A DNA stretch of 23,696 nucleotides from Litorimonas sp964425355. Lineage in GTDB: Bacteria > Pseudomonadota > Alphaproteobacteria > Caulobacterales > Maricaulaceae. Below are positions 7,543-15,002 of this stretch, one piece after another. The position numbers and the translations under genes were made by a program. Where the stretch lies: the NCBI GenBank assembly GCA_964425355.1, contig CAYRMO010000040.1, positions 1 through 23,696 of the forward strand. The letters are read 5' to 3'. The notes beneath the pieces were generated by a model that was not told the origin of the DNA, searched no databases, and worked only from the letters and a program-made list of their open reading frames with translations. Positions within the stretch are counted from its first letter, which is position 1; every line of letters starts with the position of its first letter.

Positions 7543-8154
7543 ATGGAAAACCAAGACCAAAGACCAGAACACAATCAGGCTGACACGCCCCTTCAATCTG
7601 TTTTCGATCAAATCGAGATCGCGATGGAGGGTGGAAAATCGGTTGACCTGAAAACCGTTGTAGAGAGTTTTGGCAATAGATCCTTCGGACCTGTCATGGT
7701 CTTATGTGGCCTATGTATGTTGACACCACTTGGGATCATTCCTGGTATCCCGCCAGCCTTTGGCGTTATTGTCATCATATTCGCCTTACAACTTTTATTC
7801 AGACGAAGAACGCCTTGGATGCCGGAGGTTTTGAGGAAGGTGAAAATTCCTGCCGATAAATTGCGAGCTGTGAACGCCAAAGTCAGACCTGTATTGGCAA
7901 AAATCGATGGAATTATTTCTCCGCGTTTAAGCTGGGCCTGCACGGGCCCCGCACAAGTTTTAGTGTCCTTAGTTGCAATTATTCTGTCTTTGACGTTTTT
8001 TCCACTCGGCGTGGTGCCATTTGGCGTGGTTGCCCCGGCCTTTATCATTCTTTTATTGGGCCTTGGAATTACAGCAAGAGACGGCGTAATTGTTATTATA
8101 GCCCTTAGCCTTAGTCTCGGCGTGTTTTGGGGCGTTATAACTTTGGTGCTGTAA
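7543..8154 (+). CDS. exoD: ExoD-family integral membrane protein
   Basis: The family is named for Rhizobium ExoD, linked to exopolysaccharide synthesis and alkali tolerance; its biochemical role is not established. From the ATG at 7543 the protein has 203 residues. The polar N-terminus leads to SFGPVMVLCGLCMLTPLG and IIPGIPPAFGVIVIIFALQL (a proline/glycine-rich helical pair), a basic cytoplasmic stretch RRRTPWMPEVLRKVKIP, then further hydrophobic segments including SLTFFPLGVVPFGVVAPAF. This layout fits the ExoD family. No Shine-Dalgarno sequence is visible, and the promoter at 7497-7524 puts the mRNA start almost at the gene, so translation is probably leaderless or nearly so. An in-frame TTG at 7531 is an alternative start. 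The last 102 bases overlap, antisense, the end of the tadD-like gene. Confidence 0.87.
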   Translation: MENQDQRPEHNQADTPLQSVFDQIEIAMEGGKSVDLKTVVESFGNRSFGPVMVLCGLCMLTPLGIIPGIPPAFGVIVIIFALQLLFRRRTPWMPEVLRKVKIPADKLRAVNAKVRPVLAKIDGIISPRLSWACTGPAQVLVSLVAIILSLTFFPLGVVPFGVVAPAFIILLLGLGITARDGVIVIIALSLSLGVFWGVITLVL

Positions 8155-8973
8155 TGTTTCGAGTTTTCGCGCTGTATCGGGGTTGAAGCGCGGCGATAAT
8201 TCTAACGATTTTCGGTATAAATATTTTGCCAATTTAACATCGTTTTGGGTTACGGCTTGGTCTCCAGCCTGAACAAGAAACACGCTGGCTCGATCCGCAT
8301 TGAGGCCTGCAAGCGCGGGTTGGAGTTGTCCCAATTTTATCAAAGCGCCTCGCCGATTATTATCAAACCGGATATCTTGAGGATCCGCTGCGACTGCACG
8401 GTCAAAGGCATTTAAGGCTTTTTCTGTGTCGCGTGAGAGCAGAAATGATTGCCCAATATTATTCTCAGACAGACCAGGACGTTGCCCAGCTAGACCTGCC
8501 ATTGCATAAGCTTGCCGCGCTTGAGCATGCAGGCCTTCATTATCTTGTAATCGCCCCAAGAGGTTCCATAAGCGCGGATCAGAATGTGCTAAGAGTCCGT
8601 TTTTTAACTCGTCTATGGGGGCCGTTGAACCTTGAGATAAAATTTTGATTAAGATCGCATCAGCGGACATAGGGTCGTCAATGAACGTTGCGGCTTCTCT
8701 AACATCTCCGAGGGCAATTAAGGTTCGCCTTAATCCAGCACGAGCAGGTTGCAGGTCGGGATCGTGCATTAAAACAGATTCAAAACCACGTCGCGCGGAT
8801 ATATAGTCTCTTTGTTCTAAATCAGATTGAGCCTTTGACAAGGTTTCAAATATTGCAAATATATCAGTGGAATCTGTTTCTATAGATCGAATGTCCAGCT
8901 CTACTGCAGGTTTCGCGAGCGAGGCATGCGGCCATAAACATATGCCTATCATTAGTGTAAGATAGAGACGCAT
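8053..8973 (-). CDS. tadD: TadD-like TPR protein of the Tad pilus operon
   Basis: This 306-residue exported protein has a signal peptide ending SLA (about residue 20) and tetratricopeptide repeats. One helical pair is AQSDLEQRDYISARRGFESV; later ones are LWNLLGRLQDNEGLHAQARQ, ENNIGQSFLLSRDTEKALNA and FDRAVAADPQDIRFDNNRRG. TadD-type TPR proteins help assemble the secretin or pilus in the periplasm. There is no lipobox cysteine, so it is probably soluble in the periplasm. It begins five bases after tadC and is the last gene of the operon. The final residues (after about LETLQHQ, ending NNNYAVSCCNSKAQ) are encoded opposite the exoD-like gene and look unlike a TPR tail, suggesting loss of an earlier stop. 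Confidence 0.82.
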   Translation of the reverse strand: MRLYLTLMIGICLWPHASLAKPAVELDIRSIETDSTDIFAIFETLSKAQSDLEQRDYISARRGFESVLMHDPDLQPARAGLRRTLIALGDVREAATFIDDPMSADAILIKILSQGSTAPIDELKNGLLAHSDPRLWNLLGRLQDNEGLHAQARQAYAMAGLAGQRPGLSENNIGQSFLLSRDTEKALNAFDRAVAADPQDIRFDNNRRGALIKLGQLQPALAGLNADRASVFLVQAGDQAVTQNDVKLAKYLYRKSLELSPRFNPDTARKLETLQHQSYNAPKHAETKAKGYNNNYAVSCCNSKAQ

Positions 8974-8978
8974 GGCTT

Positions 8979-9911
8979 TTATAATCCAGCCATAATGCGG
9001 AGGCCAGATGGTATCATCAACATGGCCATAATGGTCGGAAAAATGAAAACGATCAGGGGGACCGTTAGCTTGGCAGGGAGTGCCATAGCTTTCTCTTCGG
9101 CTTTCATCATCCGTTTATGGCGCATATCATCAGAAAATGTTCTTAAAGCCTGGGCAACGGAGCTTCCCATATCTTCGGCTTGTTTGAGCATAACGCCCAA
9201 GGCTTTGGCCTCTTCGAGGTTTATGCGTTCCGCAAAATTCATAAGAGCTTCATTTCGTTCCCGGCCCGCGCGTAATTCGAGATTCATAATATCCAAATTT
9301 TGTTTCAAGGCTGGATAACGTCCCCCTAATTCATGGCTGACACGTACAAGTGTAGCGTCCATGGATAATCCAGCTTCAACACAAGCCGTCATTAAATCCA
9401 TGAGATCAGGAAAACCGCGTCGACAAATATCCGTTCGTCTCTTTGCCTTATGGACTAGAAAATATTTGGGTCCCATGAGACCGGCCGCTGCTAGAATAAC
9501 GAAAAACGCTAAACAGGGTACGACTCCAAGCTTTGAGGATAGGAAGCCCCAAAAGGCTAGGCATATAAGAAGTGGCCCAAAAAGGGAGATAATTCTCGCT
9601 GCAAAAAATGTCCTGACAGTAGATCGGTCATAATAACCAGCTTTTGCCAATAAATGACGAATGCGCGTAATTTCCTTTGCATCGGGCAAAGTTAAATGCG
9701 CTCCTAATTGGGAGAGTAGATTTTGTTTTGCCCGCGCTTTGGCTCCGATTCCAACGTCAGTATCTGCGTCAAGCGCTGCCCCACTCGCAAGGCGGCGTTC
9801 GACACGCGAACTATCACGAATCGCTCCGCGTATAGCTATGAAACATAGCAGGAAGGAAATCCCCAAAAAACACGCGGAGATTAAAATCGTGAATGCGTTT
9901 GCGAAACTCAT
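8979..9911 (-). CDS. tadC: Tad pilus inner-membrane platform protein TadC
   Basis: This 310-residue inner-membrane protein has a type II secretion F (GspF) domain. With TadB it forms the platform on which the ATPase drives pilin assembly. An N-terminal membrane helix (about 7-28) is followed by a cytoplasmic segment, two central helices (about 104-150), the GspF core with GFPDLMDLMTACVEAGLSMD (about 166-185) and ELRAGRERNEALMNFAERIN, and a C-terminal hydrophobic pair containing PLIVFIFPTIMAMLMIPSGL. This matches TadC. Its ATG overlaps the tadB stop (ATGA), so the two are translationally coupled. Confidence 0.93.
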   Translation of the reverse strand: MSFANAFTILISACFLGISFLLCFIAIRGAIRDSSRVERRLASGAALDADTDVGIGAKARAKQNLLSQLGAHLTLPDAKEITRIRHLLAKAGYYDRSTVRTFFAARIISLFGPLLICLAFWGFLSSKLGVVPCLAFFVILAAAGLMGPKYFLVHKAKRRTDICRRGFPDLMDLMTACVEAGLSMDATLVRVSHELGGRYPALKQNLDIMNLELRAGRERNEALMNFAERINLEEAKALGVMLKQAEDMGSSVAQALRTFSDDMRHKRMMKAEEKAMALPAKLTVPLIVFIFPTIMAMLMIPSGLRIMAGL

Positions 9912-10867
9912 ATCTTGAAGTTTATCATTCTGTACATGACGATATTTCCTATGCCCATCCAGATGAGGACGCCCCAGAGCGAGTAAGATACGACCTCCAT
10001 ATGTTCGACGTCGCCATAAAAATCCGGACTTAATTTATTCACGGCGAGAAATAGGAGTAGCGGGGCAGCATTTAGGATCAATGCACTCATTCGACCTTCA
10101 GCTGAAGCGGCCTTGATTTTCAAGCGCATTTTCTGACGATCGCGAATGGTTTTGGCATTGGACCTTAAAAGTGCTGCTAGGTTCCCACCTGTTCTTTCTT
10201 GCAATCTGATCATCGCGGAAAAGAGTTCAAAATCTTCATGACCAATCCGGTCAGACATTTTTTGAATGGCAGCCGAAATAGTAGATCCAAAACTAATTTC
10301 ATCAGTGGCTAAGCCGAATTCGCTTCCAATCGGATCTGGCATTTCACGCGCGACTAATCCCATTGCAACGGGGACCGGATGTCCCGCAGCTAAAGATCTG
10401 ATGATGACATCCAAGGCTTCAGGAAGCTGCGAAACCGCACGTTTCTGCCGTCGTTTCACAATGAATTTTATGAGTAGATATGGTGCAATGGCGCCAATTA
10501 GGAACCCTATCATGCCCCAAATATAGGATTCATTTTTCAGAAATAATGTAAGCCCGAGTGAGGCAGCGAAGCCAAGACAAGCATAATAAAATCCATAAGG
10601 TCCTAGAGGCAGGCCGGATTGCATAATTAGTTGAGAAATATGCTGATTTAATCCCGCTAATTGCCCGTCTTGGTTTAATGAACGGCTTCGTCGCATTTTA
10701 TCTAATGCATCCAGCTTGTCGTCAGACTTTGACAAACGACGCAATCTATCATTTGCAAGCTGAACATTCTTTCCCGCCTGACTCATGAAACCAAAAATCG
10801 TTTGGAGTAGGAAAAAACCTGCGCAAAAAATCAGTATATATATTATGACTTGCTGACCCGATGACAT
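9908..10867 (-). CDS. tadB: Tad pilus inner-membrane platform protein TadB
   Basis: This 319-residue protein has a GspF domain and is the partner of TadC in the inner-membrane platform. An N-terminal helix (about 8-26) is followed by a basic cytoplasmic linker, two helices around 90-135, then LPEALDVIIRSLAAGHPVPV (about 162-181) and ELFSAMIRLQERTGGNLAAL, which are the hallmark GspF segments. The C-terminus has two further helices. The start at 10867 overlaps the cpaF stop by one base (TAATG). An ATGA overlap joins it to tadC. Confidence 0.94.
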   Translation of the reverse strand: MSSGQQVIIYILIFCAGFFLLQTIFGFMSQAGKNVQLANDRLRRLSKSDDKLDALDKMRRSRSLNQDGQLAGLNQHISQLIMQSGLPLGPYGFYYACLGFAASLGLTLFLKNESYIWGMIGFLIGAIAPYLLIKFIVKRRQKRAVSQLPEALDVIIRSLAAGHPVPVAMGLVAREMPDPIGSEFGLATDEISFGSTISAAIQKMSDRIGHEDFELFSAMIRLQERTGGNLAALLRSNAKTIRDRQKMRLKIKAASAEGRMSALILNAAPLLLFLAVNKLSPDFYGDVEHMEVVSYSLWGVLIWMGIGNIVMYRMINFKI

Positions 10868-12354
10868 TAGCCAACTCTTTCCTTTATGGTAAGGTCAGAT
10901 GTTATTCCAGGCATTAGAACTTTTGGTTCAAAAAGTCCTTCAGGTAGCGGAATCCCACGTGTGGTGATTTCTTCCAGACATTTGGGTCTGATTCCAGTTG
11001 CTCTAAACTCACCTTGGACAACATTATTGGGTCCCGTGCCGGTGCGCGTATAATTAAATAATTCCTGCATCTGAATAACAGAGCCCTCCATGCCCGTTAC
11101 TTCTGCAACAGAGGTAATCTTTCTTTGGCCATCAGACAGGCGCGTCGCTTGGACGATAATTCCCACAGCAGATGCAATTTGTCCCGCAACGGCTTCCGGC
11201 GTGATTTTCATATCACCCATTGCAACCATTTGTTCTAGTCGGGTGAGGGCATCCCGCGGCGTATTGGCGTGCAAAGTCGCCATAGACCCTTCATGTCCTG
11301 TATTCATGGCCTGCAACATATCAAAGGCTTCTTCACCTCTAACTTCACCTAAAATAACGCGATCGGGCCGCATTCGTAACGCGTTTTTGACAAGCCCTCT
11401 TTGTTTGATTTCGCCTCTACCTTCGATATTTGGAGGACGTGTTTCCATGCGCGCGACATGAGGTTGTTGTAATTGTAGTTCCGCAGCGTCTTCAATCGTT
11501 ATCAAGCGTTCTTTTGGTGAAATGGATTGCGACAAAGCATTTAAAAGTGTGGTCTTGCCTGAGCCGGTTCCGCCTGAAATCAGAATTGTGACGCGTGCTT
11601 TACAGGCCGCCCAAAGAAACTGAGCGACGACATCAGGGATCGCATTAAATTCAACCAATTTGTCAAGGGTTAGGGGTGATTTAGAAAATTTCCGAATTGA
11701 GACAAGCGGACCATCTACAGCGATCGGTGCGATAGCGACATTGACCCGACTTCCATCCAGAAGACGGCAATCGCATAGAGGCTGACTTTCATCCACTCGG
11801 CGTCCAACTTGGGCTACGATCCGGTTAATAATCCTCAGGAGATGTGGCTCATTTGCAAAACGAACAGGAGATAATTCCAATTCCCCCCGTCTTTCAACAA
11901 AGACACGCTCATGACCATTAATGAGAATATCCGAGACAGTTTCATCCTGAAGGAGTGGTTCCAATGGACCTAATCCTGTCATCTCATGATAAACACCGTC
12001 AGCCAGTTTTTTGAGGTCACGTTTATTTAATTTGAGACGTTCTTCTTTGGCCATCTCGACAACAATATCGTGAACTTGATGTTTTAACTCAAGGCTTTCA
12101 AGCCCATCAAGCATGGCTAGATCTATTTCATCGATTAGTCGCGTATGGAGTTTAATTTTTGTATCCAACCAGGCATTGCCTGACTCAATAGGCGTTAATT
12201 GTTTTTCGGGTTCAATGTCTATTTCGTTTTCTTCGACGATCACAATCGGCGCATAGTCATCATCATTATGTTCCAATTCGCGGATATGCATGGTCGCTTG
12301 TGGCGTGACCGCGGTTTGATTTTGATCTTCGAAGGCTTTTGTAAAACGTCCCAT
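10867..12354 (-). CDS. cpaF: Tad pilus assembly ATPase CpaF/TadA
   Basis: This secretion hexamer ATPase of 495 residues powers assembly, and possibly retraction, of the Flp pilus from the cytoplasmic face. After an acidic, poorly conserved N-terminus come the family domain with GLGPLEPLLQDETVSDILIN (127-146), Walker A GGTGSGKTT (261-269), Asp box TIEDAAELQ (286-294), Walker B VILGEVRGEEA (333-343) and His box GHEGSMATLHANT (353-365). All catalytic motifs are intact. It lies 59 bases after cpaE, the largest gap in the operon, and that gap holds a possible promoter. Shine-Dalgarno signal is weak; the ATG at 12354 is the first plausible start. Confidence 0.96.
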   Translation of the reverse strand: MGRFTKAFEDQNQTAVTPQATMHIRELEHNDDDYAPIVIVEENEIDIEPEKQLTPIESGNAWLDTKIKLHTRLIDEIDLAMLDGLESLELKHQVHDIVVEMAKEERLKLNKRDLKKLADGVYHEMTGLGPLEPLLQDETVSDILINGHERVFVERRGELELSPVRFANEPHLLRIINRIVAQVGRRVDESQPLCDCRLLDGSRVNVAIAPIAVDGPLVSIRKFSKSPLTLDKLVEFNAIPDVVAQFLWAACKARVTILISGGTGSGKTTLLNALSQSISPKERLITIEDAAELQLQQPHVARMETRPPNIEGRGEIKQRGLVKNALRMRPDRVILGEVRGEEAFDMLQAMNTGHEGSMATLHANTPRDALTRLEQMVAMGDMKITPEAVAGQIASAVGIIVQATRLSDGQRKITSVAEVTGMEGSVIQMQELFNYTRTGTGPNNVVQGEFRATGIRPKCLEEITTRGIPLPEGLFEPKVLMPGITSDLTIKERVG

Positions 12355-12376
12355 TCTAATTGACTAGCAAAAAGAC

Positions 12377-12405
12377 TTTATATTCGAGTTACAGCTTTGG
12401 GTTAA
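12377..12405 (-). promoter_or_regulatory. Possible internal promoter upstream of cpaF
   Basis: On the minus strand TTAACC (12400-12405, 4/6 to TTGACA) and TATAAA (12377-12382, 5/6 to TATAAT) are separated by exactly 17 bases. Transcription would start about 15-20 bases before the cpaF ATG at 12354. It would allow the motor and platform genes to be expressed apart from cpaB-cpaE. Confidence 0.35.
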
Positions 12406-12413
12406 TGAAGGCT

Positions 12414-13400
12414 TTATGCTGCCATTTCAACGGCGCTATTTTCCAATTTTCGCAGGCGGGCCGCAATCATCCTAACATCTTTTTCGAAACGAGAATCTGA
12501 CTTCAATGCACCTGCGGGTTCGCCACAATTCAGAGCTTCTCGAACTGTATCAGGATCTTGGCAAATTGTCGCAAAAACACTTTGTTCAAGTGCGGTCTCA
12601 ACATCGCTGAGTTTGAGCATATTTTTAAATGACCTGCGTTCATATTTACCAATGATAGGGTGAGCATTTACCTTTCCCTGTGTTTCCCGCGCAATATGAG
12701 ACAATATTTCGCGCGTTGCATGTAGGGATGGAATAGTGAGTTCACAGGTTACACCCAATAGATCTACGGCTTGCATGATTGGGAGTGACCAGGGGTGTTG
12801 ATGCCGCGGCATGTCCAATATGATTGTGTCATAGAGATCCATCGCAGCATCCAATATCGCCATAATCGAATGGGGATTAATTTTTCTATTTGCACCCATC
12901 ACATTCGGCGCAGCGAGAAGAGAGATACCGCTTTGATGTGTAGAGACGAGGGCTCGCGTAAAGGCGTCATCTATATTGTCTGCTGGACCCGTAAGGTCGT
13001 CTAAGGTCAGGCTAGGTAAAAGATCCAAATGATGCGCGCAGGCGCCAGATTCAAAATCTAGGTCAATCAGACAAACACTTGGATCTACAGGGCTTAGGCG
13101 CTTAGAACTTTTTGGAGATGTGACCGCAAATTCATAAGCGAGTTGGGTTGCAAGCGATGTCGTACCCACACCACCGGTTGCGCCCATAAAAGCGAAGACC
13201 TGAGGGTCTTGCCGTGTTTTTATCGTAGTCTCATTGCCCATTTCTGGGCCGAAATCCGAACCCTCATTTCTATCAAATTCGGGGATCGATAAATCGTCGT
13301 TGTGAACTCCAGATGTCGCGTCTTGTATAAGATTATATCGCTTTTTTTTATTGATACGATCATCGCCTCGACGACGGTTCCGTTTATGACGTTTGATCAT
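12414..13400 (-). CDS. cpaE: Short CpaE/TadZ-like ParA-type protein of the Tad locus
   Basis: CpaE/TadZ proteins place the Tad machine, usually at a cell pole, using a MinD/ParA-like domain. With the ATG at 13400 this protein has 328 residues: a very basic start (KRHKRNRRR), a disordered acidic stretch to about residue 65, then the ParA-like fold with GATGGVGTTSLATQLAYEFA (73-92), LIDLDFESGACAHHLDLLPS, and TIILDMPR. The usual N-terminal receiver-like domain, about 130 residues, is absent. The nucleotide loop has threonines where ParA proteins carry lysines. The frame is open to 13583, but the added part lies fully inside the preceding lipoprotein gene and reads as an out-of-frame shadow. The start is 16 bases past that gene's stop, with only a distant AGGA upstream, so the start is less sure than the family. 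Confidence 0.85.
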   Translation of the reverse strand: MIKRHKRNRRRGDDRINKKKRYNLIQDATSGVHNDDLSIPEFDRNEGSDFGPEMGNETTIKTRQDPQVFAFMGATGGVGTTSLATQLAYEFAVTSPKSSKRLSPVDPSVCLIDLDFESGACAHHLDLLPSLTLDDLTGPADNIDDAFTRALVSTHQSGISLLAAPNVMGANRKINPHSIMAILDAAMDLYDTIILDMPRHQHPWSLPIMQAVDLLGVTCELTIPSLHATREILSHIARETQGKVNAHPIIGKYERRSFKNMLKLSDVETALEQSVFATICQDPDTVREALNCGEPAGALKSDSRFEKDVRMIAARLRKLENSAVEMAA

Positions 13401-13416
13401 GGATTTAACTTTCGTC

Positions 13417-13689
13417 CTAATCTGAGGTTCCAGGTGCAACAGGCTCAGGGGTCTCGCCAGCTTCATAGGCGAGGCGGGCCGCTTTTTGACGTTCGCGATT
13501 AGGAGAAATAAATGTGTTGGCTTTCTGCTCAGGCGTTGGCTCAACACGCTGAGCCGCAATATTTTGGGCAGTCGCCTGGCCAAAGGTCGAGCTATGGGCG
13601 TCCAAAGCTGGCTTGGTTGTTGCGCAGGCGGATAAGCTCATCGACATTAGGAGCGCTGACGAAACTAAAAATGACTTATTCAATTGCAT
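13417..13689 (-). CDS. Small lipoprotein of the Tad locus, CpaD-position protein
   Basis: The 90-residue protein has a lipoprotein signal with lipobox LSAC (Cys22), so it should be anchored in a membrane facing the periplasm. The mature part includes STFGQATAQNIAAQ and a C-terminal ERQKAARLAYEAGE. The FG-x-A-xxxN-xAAQ pattern resembles the C-terminal part of CpaD pilus lipoproteins and short lipoproteins found in tad loci of other alphaproteobacteria (from memory, not searched). It sits exactly where cpaD is expected, between cpaC and cpaE. A strong AAGGAGG (13698-13704) lies eight bases before its ATG, inside the end of cpaC, and the two genes overlap by 14 bases, implying coupled translation. 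It probably assists the secretin. Confidence 0.82.
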   Translation of the reverse strand: MQLNKSFLVSSALLMSMSLSACATTKPALDAHSSTFGQATAQNIAAQRVEPTPEQKANTFISPNRERQKAARLAYEAGETPEPVAPGTSD

Positions 13690-15001
13690 GGCCGAAGCCT
13701 CCTTCGATTTTGCCTAATAGGAAGGCTTCTGCGTCTGACGGAACCGTCAAATTGTCGAGCGGCGATGCGAGTTGATCTCGATCAGATACGGGCCGCGCTA
13801 GATGCGGCGTGACGATAATAACGAGTTCAGTTTCTTTGGTTTGATACCGGGTTGACGAAAAGAGAGATCCAAGTATTGGAACTTTACTTAACCATGGTAC
13901 GTCTTCTCGGTTGTTTACACTTTCATTTTGCAAGAGACCTGCAATGGCAAAACTCTGAGAATTTCTAAGTTCAATTGTGGTGTTGGCACGTCTAACCCGA
14001 AGTCCAGGCACGGATACGCCGCCAATATTGACTGAATTTGCAAGGTCCAATTGACTGACTTCAGGCGCAACTTTCAAATTTATTATGCCGTCATCCAGAA
14101 CGGTTGGTGTAAATCCCAAGCCGACGCCAAATTTTCTATATTCAATCGCAATTTCACCAAGTCCCGACGGAACTGGAATTGGGAACTCTCCACCGGCTAA
14201 AAAGCTTGCGCTTTCACCTGACATTGAAACAAGATTGGGTTCAGCCAAGGTTCTGATGATACCTTCTTCTTCCAGAGCATCAATTTTGACATCCAGAGCA
14301 GCACTTCCAATGCCGCCGCCTAGAACAGCGCTCAAAGCTGGGTTCACAACATTGCCAACAGACCCGCCAACTGAAAAATCGCCTGAATTGAAGGCGAGAT
14401 CTCCCGTTCCTCGCGAGGAAAGAACATTTATTCCTAATTGCTTGACGGCGTCGCGACTGGCTTCAACAAATCGAACTTCCAACATGACTTGATGACTATC
14501 TCGAATGGCGAGTCCAGATGTGACGCGAGACGGAGCATAGGCTTCTGCAATTGAGATCGCCCGGTCTGCGATGGCTTCTGAGGAGACATCGCCCGACAAA
14601 TATATTCCACCAGCTAAGGGTCTAACCTCGACATCTTCTTTCGGAAAGGTTTCGAATAGGGTTTTTTTCAAAGCCGCGACATCAAAGCCGACTGTCACAT
14701 CAACAATGTCAACGAGTTGATTGTCTTGATCATAAAGCATCACATTTGTTTTTCCGCCGGCTTTGCCCAAGAGTTGGAAGGAGCGGTCTGATAGAACGAC
14801 AACATCGGCTATGTCTGCATTGGCCACGCGAACTTGTGCAAAAGATGTATCCGTACGCATGACTAATGTATCATCCTTCACCACTGACGTAGATGTCCGA
14901 TCACCGCCCGTTTGCGTATCAACCCAGGCACCGGCAAAAGCGGTCGGGGCCTGAACCAATAGACACAGTGTAAGTGATAGAGTGAGATATGGTGTTTTCA
15001 T
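13676..15001 (-). CDS. cpaC: Tad pilus secretin CpaC/RcpA
   Basis: This outer-membrane secretin of 441 residues forms the exit channel for the Flp pilus. It has a signal peptide ending AFA (about residue 23). A pilus-secretin N-terminal domain follows, with TLVMRTDTSFAQVRVANADI and the AGGKTNVMLYD segment, then a BON-like domain around LAGGIYLSGDVSSEAIADRA (about 129-148). The secretin domain includes VMLEVRFVEASRDAVKQLGI, a Gly/Ser-rich segment, TLAEPNLVSMSGESASFLAG, GGEFPIPVPS and VPILGSLFSS. These match the CpaC family. The gene starts one base after the cpaB stop, behind a strong AGGAGG at 15007-15012 that lies within the end of cpaB. Confidence 0.96.
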   Translation of the reverse strand: MKTPYLTLSLTLCLLVQAPTAFAGAWVDTQTGGDRTSTSVVKDDTLVMRTDTSFAQVRVANADIADVVVLSDRSFQLLGKAGGKTNVMLYDQDNQLVDIVDVTVGFDVAALKKTLFETFPKEDVEVRPLAGGIYLSGDVSSEAIADRAISIAEAYAPSRVTSGLAIRDSHQVMLEVRFVEASRDAVKQLGINVLSSRGTGDLAFNSGDFSVGGSVGNVVNPALSAVLGGGIGSAALDVKIDALEEEGIIRTLAEPNLVSMSGESASFLAGGEFPIPVPSGLGEIAIEYRKFGVGLGFTPTVLDDGIINLKVAPEVSQLDLANSVNIGGVSVPGLRVRRANTTIELRNSQSFAIAGLLQNESVNNREDVPWLSKVPILGSLFSSTRYQTKETELVIIVTPHLARPVSDRDQLASPLDNLTVPSDAEAFLLGKIEGGFGHAIE

Positions 15002-15002
15002 A

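Noticed and set aside
13401..13583. N-terminal extension of the cpaE frame
   Set aside because: The added residues lie entirely within the small lipoprotein gene in another frame and resemble no receiver domain; the ATG at 13400 is preferred.
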